Origin: an uncultured Eubacteriales bacterium
GTDB lineage: Bacteria; Bacillota; Clostridia; Oscillospirales; Oscillospiraceae
Assembly (NCBI GenBank): GCA_900549885.1
Contig: URQA01000147.1
Location: 1 to 5,873 of the forward strand
Direction: 5' to 3'
DNA: 5,873 nucleotides
Part shown: positions 1 through 4,794 of the stretch, in pieces
Numbering within the stretch: the first letter of the stretch is position 1
Layout of the letters: every line of letters begins with the position of its first letter
Translations under genes and position numbers: made by a program
The notes under the pieces: generated by a model
The model's database searches: none
Told to the model about the DNA's origin: nothing
What the model saw: only the letters and a program-made list of their open reading frames with translations

Positions 1-92
1 TGGAGCGGGTGACGGCGGACGATGTGGTCCGGGCCGCCCGGGCCGTGGAGCTGGACACAGTGTACCGCCTGATGGGAAAGGAGGAGGACTGA
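1..92 (+). CDS. yfmF: C-terminal end of YfmF-like M16 family protein (partial, cut by left edge)
   Basis: Only the last 29 codons and a TGA stop (90-92) are visible, reading from base 3. The residues include VTADDVVRAARAVELDTVY, which resembles the closing helix and strand of M16-family proteins of the YfmF type, where a 'V-T-x-D-V-x-x-A...L-D-T-V-Y' ending is usual. It lies directly before a YfmH-like gene, as expected for the YfmF/YfmH pair (YmfF/YmfH in B. subtilis naming), in which YfmF is the partner lacking the zinc site and YfmH carries it. The last codons also hold the ribosome binding site of the next gene, so the two are probably translationally coupled. The identification rests on a short tail plus gene order. 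The zinc-site region is outside the window, so whether this copy is catalytically empty cannot be seen. Confidence 0.7.
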   Translation, partial: ERVTADDVVRAARAVELDTVYRLMGKEED

Positions 93-93
93 T

Positions 94-1407
94 ATGGAAA
101 AGACGGTTTACTCCGCCCTGGGAGAATCGGTATGGCACGGACGTCTGCCCAACGGGCTGCACATCTATGTGGACGAGAAGCCGGAGTACGGGAAGCAGTT
201 CGCGTTTTTTGCCGCCTGCTACGGCGGGATGGACCTGCGGTTCCGCACGGAGGACGGCCATTGGCGGGATACCCCCGCCGGGGTCGCCCACTTTCTGGAA
301 CACAAGCTGTTCGACACCGAGGACGGCAACGCCCTCCAGATCCTGGCGGCCAACGGCGCGGAGGTGAACGCCTTTACCGCCTCATCCCTCACGGGGTATT
401 ACTTCGAGGGGACCGACGGGTTTGCGGAAAATCTGAGCACCCTGCTGTCCTTTGTATCCGTGCCCTATTTTACAAAGGAGAGCGTGGATAAGGAGCAGGG
501 CATTATCGCCCAGGAAATCCGCATGGGAGAGGACAACCCGGACCTGGCCATCTATTATATGCTGCTGGAGGCGCTGTATCAGACACACCCCATCCGGGTA
601 AAGGTGATCGGCTCGGAGCAGTCCATTGCCCAGATTACGGCGGACACCCTGTATGAGTGCCACGGGGCCTTTTATCACCCGGGCAATATGGTGCTGTGTG
701 TGGCGGGCAACGTGGATGCCAAGGCTGTGGAGCGCATCGCACGGAACGTCCTTCCCGGAGAAGAGGGGGCCATGGCAGAGCGGGACCGTCCTGCGGAGCC
801 GGAACAGGCTGCCGTCCCGCGGGTGGTGCGTACCATGGAAGTATCTGCGCCCCAGTTTATGATCGGCTTCAAGGGAGACGCTCCCGGCCGGGGGGACAGC
901 CTCCGGCAGAGGCTGCTGGGAGAGTTGGTGTGCGACGTACTGTTCAGTTCGTCCGCGCCGCTGTACAGCCGCCTGTATGAGCAGGGGCTCATCAATGGCA
1001 CCTTTGAAAGCGGGTACGAGTCGGTGCCGGGTTGCGCCTTTCTCACCGTGGGGGGAGAGAGCCGTGACCCGGACCAGGTGCTGGCCCTTATCCGGGAAGA
1101 GCTGGGGCGGGCGGCCCGGAGGGGCATCGACCCGGCCCTTTGGCAGCGGCAGAAAAAGGCCGCCTACGGTGCCACGGTGCGCCGGCTCAACAGTTTGGAG
1201 GACACCTGTGTGGAGATGGCCATGAGCCACTTTGACGGAGAGGACTATTTCCGTTTCCCTGAGGTGTACCAGAGCATCGAGCGGGAGGACGCGGAGGAAC
1301 TTGTGCGCCGCTGGTGCGCGCCGGAGCGTACCGCCATGGCCGTGATCCGGCCCAATGGCGGTACGGATAGCCAAGATCAAGATAAAGAAGGAATGACCAA
1401 TGAGTAA
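94..1407 (+). CDS. yfmH: M16 family zinc peptidase homologue, EF-P 5-aminopentanol modification-associated YfmH
   Basis: This is a 437-residue protein, close to the usual 425-430 of the YfmH family. The inverted zinc motif HFLEH is at residues 66-70 (H66, H70 ligands, E69 catalytic base). The downstream E134/E141 pair, seven residues apart as in pitrilysin, supplies the third ligand (probably E141). The first M16 domain spans roughly residues 20-170; a second, M16_C-like half follows, with the typical LYSRLYEQGLI segment at 290-300. No signal peptide or membrane segment is seen, so it should be cytosolic. In Bacillus subtilis the YmfF/YmfH pair is needed, with the reductase YmfI, for the finished 5-aminopentanol modification on a lysine of elongation factor P; its substrate is not known to me. 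The start is set by AAGGAGG at 78-84, nine bases before the ATG. The gene begins one base after the YfmF stop and overlaps lgt by 8 bp. A generic 'insulinase family protein' label would also fit. Confidence 0.87.
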   Translation: MEKTVYSALGESVWHGRLPNGLHIYVDEKPEYGKQFAFFAACYGGMDLRFRTEDGHWRDTPAGVAHFLEHKLFDTEDGNALQILAANGAEVNAFTASSLTGYYFEGTDGFAENLSTLLSFVSVPYFTKESVDKEQGIIAQEIRMGEDNPDLAIYYMLLEALYQTHPIRVKVIGSEQSIAQITADTLYECHGAFYHPGNMVLCVAGNVDAKAVERIARNVLPGEEGAMAERDRPAEPEQAAVPRVVRTMEVSAPQFMIGFKGDAPGRGDSLRQRLLGELVCDVLFSSSAPLYSRLYEQGLINGTFESGYESVPGCAFLTVGGESRDPDQVLALIREELGRAARRGIDPALWQRQKKAAYGATVRRLNSLEDTCVEMAMSHFDGEDYFRFPEVYQSIEREDAEELVRRWCAPERTAMAVIRPNGGTDSQDQDKEGMTNE

Positions 1408-2464
1408 GATCGTGACCTTCCCCGGCCTTGGGCTGGAATTTGAACTGAATCCCATCGCCTTCAGCGTGTTTGGCTGGGATGTGCACTGGTACGGCGTCAT
1501 CATTGCCTGCGGCTTTCTGCTGGCGGTGGCCTACTGTTACTGGCGGGCGCCTCGGTTCGGAGTGGACCAGGAAAAACTGATCGACATGCTGTTTTTCGCT
1601 GTCCCCCTGTGCATCATCGGCGCCCGGGCCTACTATGTGATTTTTAACCCCGCCGTGTGCTTTAATGCCGACGGCTCCTTCAGCTTATATAACACCATCG
1701 CCATCTGGGACGGCGGCCTTGCCATCTACGGCGCCATCATCATGGCGATCCTCACCGTGGCGGTGTACTGCAAGGTGCGCCGGCAGAATTTTTGGGATTA
1801 CACGGACATCGGCTGTTTCGGAGTGCTCATCGGCCAGTTGGTGGGGCGTTGGGGCAACTTTGTCAACGTGGAGGCCTTTGGTGGGGTGACCGATCTGCCC
1901 TGGCGGATGTGCTCGCCTTCCATCGCGGACTACCTGCTCCAGCACGGCCTGGTGGACGAGGCGGCTTATCAGCAGGTGCTGGACGGCACCTTGGGTGTCC
2001 ACCCTACCTTTTTTTATGAATCCATGTGGAACCTGCTGGGGTTCATCCTCCTGGTGCTCATCGCCCGGAAGGGGAGAAAGTTCAACGGGCAGCTCTTCCT
2101 GTCCTATGTGGTATGGTACGGCGTGGGCCGGGCGGTTATTGAGGGACTGCGCACCGACAGCCTGTACTTCTTTGGCACTGGCCTGCGGTCATCGCAGATC
2201 TTGGGGCTGGCCTCGGCGCTGGTGGCCATCGTGGTGATGGCGATTCGCTTCAGGACCGCCGGTCCCCCCACCCCGCCCTCCTATGCAGCGGTCCGGGCGG
2301 AGAAAGGCACCGCTGCGACTCCGGAGGGGGAGAACGGGGAAGTGCCCGCAGGGGATGAAGGCTCTAGCCAGACTGTGGATAACGCCGCCCCGGAGGGACC
2401 CGGCACACAAGAGAAAACAGAACAGGAGGATGACGGCAATGGCAGCGATCCGGATGGACGGTAA
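1400..2464 (+). CDS. lgt: prolipoprotein diacylglyceryl transferase (Lgt) with long acidic C-terminal tail
   Basis: Lgt moves diacylglyceryl from phosphatidylglycerol onto the lipobox cysteine of prelipoproteins in the cytoplasmic membrane, the first step of lipoprotein maturation. The family signature G-R-x-G-N-F-x-N-x-E-x(2)-G is at residues 149-161 (GRWGNFVNVEAFG), followed by HPTFFYES (201-208) and YGVGRAVIEGLR (240-251), whose R244 matches the essential late arginine of E. coli Lgt. Seven hydrophobic segments are visible at about 27-48, 60-82, 105-124, 134-154, 204-222, 230-250 and 264-284, as in the family. The catalytic core ends near 285. The total of 354 is longer than typical (about 260-290) because of a 69-residue tail (286-354) rich in G, P, E and D: 15 acidic against 4 basic residues, predicted cytoplasmic. 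At the position where E. coli has the conserved His103, this protein has Y110 by my unaided alignment. AGAAGGA (1386-1392) lies seven bases before the ATG. The start overlaps yfmH and the 3' end overlaps folD. Confidence 0.96.
   Translation: MSKIVTFPGLGLEFELNPIAFSVFGWDVHWYGVIIACGFLLAVAYCYWRAPRFGVDQEKLIDMLFFAVPLCIIGARAYYVIFNPAVCFNADGSFSLYNTIAIWDGGLAIYGAIIMAILTVAVYCKVRRQNFWDYTDIGCFGVLIGQLVGRWGNFVNVEAFGGVTDLPWRMCSPSIADYLLQHGLVDEAAYQQVLDGTLGVHPTFFYESMWNLLGFILLVLIARKGRKFNGQLFLSYVVWYGVGRAVIEGLRTDSLYFFGTGLRSSQILGLASALVAIVVMAIRFRTAGPPTPPSYAAVRAEKGTAATPEGENGEVPAGDEGSSQTVDNAAPEGPGTQEKTEQEDDGNGSDPDGR
2424..2429 (+). promoter_or_regulatory. ribosome binding site that decides the folD start
   Basis: AGGAGG lies inside the last codons of lgt. 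It directly abuts an ATG at 2430 (spacing zero, too close to be used) and is nine bases upstream of the ATG at 2439 (a good spacing). I therefore place the folD start at 2439. Because the site is embedded in translated lgt sequence, ribosomes finishing lgt at 2464 would pass through it, which suggests translational coupling. Confidence 0.75.
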
Positions 2465-3281
2465 GGCCCTGGCGGCCAAGGTGAAGGAGCAGACCCGGCA
2501 GGAGGCGGCGGCGCTGGCCCGGCGGCCCGGGCTGGCGGTGATCCTCGTGGGAGACGACCCCGCCTCCCGGGTGTATGTGAACAGCAAGCGGAAAGACTGC
2601 GAGGAATGCGGTTTTTACAGCGAGGAATACGCCCTGGTGGCCACCACCTCCCAGGAGGAGCTGCTGGGGCTCATCGGTGTGCTCAACGAACGGGAGGACA
2701 TCGACGGCATCCTGGTCCAGCTGCCCCTGCCCGCGGGCTTCAACGAGGAGGAGGTGCTGCTGGCCATCGACCCAGGCAAGGACGTGGACTGCTTCCACCC
2801 CTATAACGTGGGCAAGCTGACCATTGGCCAGCCGGTGTTTCAGCCCTGCACCCCAGGCGGTATCATGGAGATGCTCCGGGAGTACCACATTGACCCTGCG
2901 GGCAAGCGGTGCGTAGTGCTGGGCCGGTCCAACATTGTGGGCAAGCCCATGGCCCTGCTGCTGCTCCACGCCGACGGAACGGTGGTCATGTGCCACTCCA
3001 AGACCCCCGACATGAAGGCCCTGGCGGCCAGCGCGGATATCCTGGTGTCCGCCGTGGGCAAGGTGGGCCTGGTCACCGCCGGCATGGTGAAGGAGGGGGC
3101 GGTGGTCATCGACGTGGCCATGAACCGCGACGAGGCCGGCAAGCTGTGCGGCGACGTTTGCTATGACGAGGCGGCGGAAAAGGCGTCTTACATCACTCCT
3201 GTGCCCGGCGGCGTGGGACCCATGACCCGGGCCATGCTCATGCGCAACACCCTGACGGCGGCAAAGCTCCACCAGGGCTGA
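2439..3281 (+). CDS. folD: bifunctional methylenetetrahydrofolate dehydrogenase / methenyltetrahydrofolate cyclohydrolase
   Basis: FolD oxidises 5,10-methylene-THF to 5,10-methenyl-THF with NAD(P)+ and hydrolyses that to 10-formyl-THF, feeding purine and formyl-Met synthesis; in the reverse direction it serves acetogenic-type folate flux. It is a soluble cytosolic enzyme, normally a dimer. From the chosen start the protein is 280 residues, the family norm. Motifs in order: VGDDPASRVYVNSK (37-50) with the catalytic Y46-x3-K50 pair; QLPLP (94-98) with Q94; KDVDCFHP (114-121) with D117; PCTPGG (136-141); the dinucleotide-binding GRSNIVGKP (162-170); and PVPGGVGPMT (254-263) near the end. All catalytic residues are present. 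The common DVDGFHP motif reads DVDCFHP here (C118), probably a lineage variant. The longer in-frame open frame that starts at 2283 adds basic, non-FolD residues and is an artefact. It overlaps lgt by 26 bp and is followed 31 bp later by a flavoprotein gene. The serine hydroxymethyltransferase gene at 4795 supplies its substrate. Confidence 0.97.
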   Translation: MAAIRMDGKALAAKVKEQTRQEAAALARRPGLAVILVGDDPASRVYVNSKRKDCEECGFYSEEYALVATTSQEELLGLIGVLNEREDIDGILVQLPLPAGFNEEEVLLAIDPGKDVDCFHPYNVGKLTIGQPVFQPCTPGGIMEMLREYHIDPAGKRCVVLGRSNIVGKPMALLLLHADGTVVMCHSKTPDMKALAASADILVSAVGKVGLVTAGMVKEGAVVIDVAMNRDEAGKLCGDVCYDEAAEKASYITPVPGGVGPMTRAMLMRNTLTAAKLHQG

Positions 3282-3312
3282 CAGGATACGGAGGATCAGG
3301 AGGGAACAAGAG

Positions 3313-3930
3313 ATGAAGGTCATATTGGTCAACGGAAGCTCCAGAAAAGGCGGCTGCACCGGGGTGGCGCTCAACGAGGTGGCCCGGGGCTTGCGGGACA
3401 ACGGCATCGAGACAGAGCACTTTTTCATCGGGAACGCGGCGCTGCCAGACTGCATTGCCTGCCGCAAGTGCCGGGAGCTGGGCCGCTGCGTGTTCCAGGA
3501 CCTTGTGAACGACTTTGTGGAAAGGGCGCGGCAGGCGGACGGCTTTGTGTTCGGCTCTCCGGTGTACTACGCCCACCCCAGCGCCCGCCTGCTGACGCTG
3601 ATGGACCGGGCATTCTATTCCGGTGGTTCCGCCTTTGCCTTCAAGCCCGCGGCGGCGGTGCTCAGCGCCCGGCGGGCGGGGACCACCGCTTCCTTTGATG
3701 TCATCAACAAGTATTTCACCATCTCGTCCATGCCGGTGGTGTCCTCCAACTACTGGAACCATGTCCACGGGAATGAGCCGGAGGAGGTAGCTCAGGATCG
3801 GGAAGGGCTGATGACCATGTACAACATTGGCAAGAACATGGCATGGCTGCTGAAATGCATTCACATGGGGAAGGAAAACGGCCTGCCCCACCCGGACAAT
3901 GAAAAGCTGACGACCAATTTTGTGCGCTGA
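3313..3930 (+). CDS. flavodoxin-family / NADPH-dependent FMN reductase-like protein with four-cysteine motif
   Basis: This is a 205-residue soluble flavodoxin-fold protein. The N-terminal strand and phosphate loop (MKVILVNGSSRKGGCT, residues 1-16) are those of the FMN-reductase/iron-sulfur flavoprotein group and should bind FMN phosphate. GSPVYY (81-86) is the second flavin-contacting loop. Between them lies C47-x2-C50-x2-C53-x5-C59, which fits the compact CX2CX2CX4-7C motif that binds a [4Fe-4S] cluster in archaeal and clostridial iron-sulfur flavoproteins (Isf). The C-terminal end (NMAWLLKC at about 178-185, then TNFVR) resembles many uncharacterised clostridial members. An electron-transfer or NAD(P)H-dependent reductase role is likely; the physiological partner is unknown, and cluster binding is inferred from cysteine spacing only. 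The start is fixed by AGGAGGG at 3298-3304, eight bases before the ATG. It is the last gene of the rightward block, 31 bp after folD, so co-transcription is likely, but a link to folate chemistry is speculative. Confidence 0.85.
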   Translation: MKVILVNGSSRKGGCTGVALNEVARGLRDNGIETEHFFIGNAALPDCIACRKCRELGRCVFQDLVNDFVERARQADGFVFGSPVYYAHPSARLLTLMDRAFYSGGSAFAFKPAAAVLSARRAGTTASFDVINKYFTISSMPVVSSNYWNHVHGNEPEEVAQDREGLMTMYNIGKNMAWLLKCIHMGKENGLPHPDNEKLTTNFVR

Positions 3931-3945
3931 CGGTCAGACAATCCC

Positions 3946-3986
3946 AAAAACGACAGGCCGCCCCGATTCATTTCGGGGCGGCCTGT
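3946..3986 (-). terminator. Rho-independent terminator of nth, possibly bidirectional
   Basis: Bases 3953-3966 and 3973-3986 form a perfect 14-bp GC-rich stem around a 6-base loop (3967-3972). Read leftward, the hairpin starts 8 bases past the nth stop and is followed after two bases by five T residues (complement of AAAAA at 3946-3950), a classic intrinsic terminator. Read rightward it follows the flavoprotein stop by 22 bases but is followed by TTCCGCC, a weak U-tract, so termination in that direction would be less efficient. It sits in the 63-bp gap between convergent genes. Confidence 0.9.
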
Positions 3987-3993
3987 TCCGCCT

Positions 3994-4656
3994 CTAGCTC
4001 TGTTTTGCGGCTTTCTTAAATTCCGTCTTGGCGTACCTGCACCAGGCCGTCAGGGGACATTCTCCGCATTTGGCGGTGCGGGCAGTGCACACCGCCCGGC
4101 CGTGGAGCACCAGCCGGTGGCAGAAGTTGTTGGACTCTTCCGGCGGCAATACCTTGCGCAACTGCTGCTCCACCTTGGCCGGATCCTTGGTTCCGTCGGT
4201 GAGGCCCAACCGCCCGGCGATGCGGATGCAGTGGGTGTCCGCCACCACCACGCCGGGGGTATGGTATACGTCGCCCAGAATGAGGTTGGCGGTTTTGCGG
4301 CCCACACCGGGAAGCTTCAGCAGCTCCTCCATCGTGTCTGGCACCTTGCCGCCGTAGTCCCGCAGCAGCATCTGGGCGCACAGCACCAGGTCCCGGCTCT
4401 TGGCCCGGAAGAAGCCGCAGGAATGGATGTACTCCCCCACCTCCTCCGGGTCGGCCTGGGCGAAGGCTTCCAGAGAGGGAAAGCGGGCGAACAGGGCGGG
4501 GGTGACTTTATTGACCCGCTCATCGGTGCACTGGGCGGACAGCCGGACGGCAAATAAAAGCTCATAATCCTTTTCATATTGCAGAGAGCAGATGGAGTCG
4601 GGGTACAGCTGCTTTAGGCTGTTGACGATAGACCAGACATCGGCTTTTTTCATCAT
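3994..4656 (-). CDS. nth: endonuclease III (DNA glycosylase / AP lyase)
   Basis: Nth removes oxidised pyrimidines from DNA and cleaves the abasic site by beta-elimination in base-excision repair. The 220-residue protein matches the usual 210-220. LSAQCTDERVN (39-49) is the conserved N-terminal helix motif. The helix-hairpin-helix LPGVGRKTA (115-123) carries catalytic lysine K121, and VADTHCIRIAGRLGL (138-152) carries catalytic D140. The C-terminal [4Fe-4S] ligands C190-x6-C197-x2-C200-x5-C206 are all present. K121 plus the cluster fit Nth; the lack of a C-terminal NUDIX-like domain argues against MutY. The start is the first of two adjacent ATG codons (4656-4654, then 4653-4651), set by AGAGGTG at 4669-4663, six or nine bases upstream; starting at the second ATG would cost only one residue. 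A longer in-frame start at 4764 adds 36 residues unlike Nth and runs through the glyA promoter. It is a single-gene leftward unit between a convergent and a divergent neighbour. Confidence 0.96.
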   Translation of the reverse strand: MMKKADVWSIVNSLKQLYPDSICSLQYEKDYELLFAVRLSAQCTDERVNKVTPALFARFPSLEAFAQADPEEVGEYIHSCGFFRAKSRDLVLCAQMLLRDYGGKVPDTMEELLKLPGVGRKTANLILGDVYHTPGVVVADTHCIRIAGRLGLTDGTKDPAKVEQQLRKVLPPEESNNFCHRLVLHGRAVCTARTAKCGECPLTAWCRYAKTEFKKAAKQS

Positions 4657-4662
4657 GATGTT

Positions 4663-4669
4663 CACCTCT
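4663..4669 (-). promoter_or_regulatory. ribosome binding site of nth
   Basis: AGAGGTG on the minus strand lies six bases before the first and nine before the second of two tandem ATG codons. It rules out the more upstream ATG at 4764 as the natural start. No convincing minus-strand -35/-10 pair was found between here and glyA: TATCAT at 4680-4675 would place the transcript start inside this site. Confidence 0.7.
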
Positions 4670-4726
4670 TGACAATGATACCACAAAAGGCGGCAAAAAT
4701 CGAGATGGTTTTTCTGAGAATGACAG

Positions 4727-4755
4727 TTGTGCTCAAAAGAAAAACAGTGTATAAT
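4727..4755 (+). promoter_or_regulatory. sigma-A-type promoter for glyA
   Basis: A perfect -10 box TATAAT (4750-4755) is preceded, with exactly a 17-bp spacer, by TTGTGC (4727-4732), a partial -35 box that keeps the TTG core. The expected transcript start is near 4761-4763, giving a leader of only about 32 bases before the glyA ATG. The surrounding 138-bp gap (4657-4794) is far more AT-rich than the genes. The short leader leaves no room for a riboswitch or attenuator downstream of this promoter. An inverted repeat overlaps the -10 box (see the separate entry). Confidence 0.75.
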
Positions 4756-4766
4756 GAGACACACTG
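4745..4766. repeat. inverted repeat centred on the glyA -10 box, possible operator
   Basis: CAGTGT (4745-4750) and ACACTG (4761-4766) are perfect reverse complements separated by 10 bases. The dyad spans the -10 box and reaches the probable transcript start, a common repressor position. Half-sites of six bases can arise by chance in a gap of this size, and I do not recognise the regulator. Confidence 0.35.
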
Positions 4767-4777
4767 AGATTTTTGGG

Positions 4778-4785
4778 AAAGGCGG
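4778..4785 (+). promoter_or_regulatory. ribosome binding site of glyA
   Basis: AAAGGCGG differs from AAAGGAGG at one base and ends nine bases before the ATG at 4795. Other in-frame ATG codons lie at 4807 and 4810, with TAGGATGG (4791-4798) as a weaker alternative site. I prefer 4795 because the resulting N-terminus (M-V-L-E-M-M-D-F-L...D-P-E-L) matches the usual start of clostridial GlyA proteins. Confidence 0.6.
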
Positions 4786-4794
4786 AATTTTAGG

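Noticed and set aside
382..1503. Long open frame (373 codons) on the minus strand opposite yfmH
   Set aside because: It lies antisense to a well-supported M16 gene, its product has a His/Arg/Gly-heavy shadow composition with no family resemblance, and such open antisense frames are common in GC-rich genes.
2283..2438. N-terminal extension of FolD to an ATG at 2283
   Set aside because: The extra residues are basic and not FolD-like, they overlap the lgt tail in another frame, and AGGAGG at 2424-2429 points to ATG 2439, which gives the normal family length.
2364..3467. Long open frame (367 codons) on the minus strand opposite folD and the flavoprotein start
   Set aside because: It spans two real plus-strand genes and the gap between them, its product is His/Gly/Val-rich and unlike any known fold, and no ribosome binding site supports it.
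4669..4697. Consensus TTGACA (4669-4674) on the plus strand as an upstream -35 box
   Set aside because: No -10-like hexamer lies 16-18 bases downstream (GGCAAA region), so no promoter can be supported here.
4657..4764. N-terminal extension of Nth to an ATG at 4764
   Set aside because: The added 36 residues do not resemble Nth, the stretch is AT-rich intergenic DNA containing the glyA promoter, and a good ribosome binding site sits before the ATG at 4656.
4657..4794. Possible glycine or folate riboswitch before glyA
   Set aside because: The whole gap is 138 bp, the predicted leader is only about 32 bases, and there are no conserved paired elements or terminator/antiterminator hairpins.
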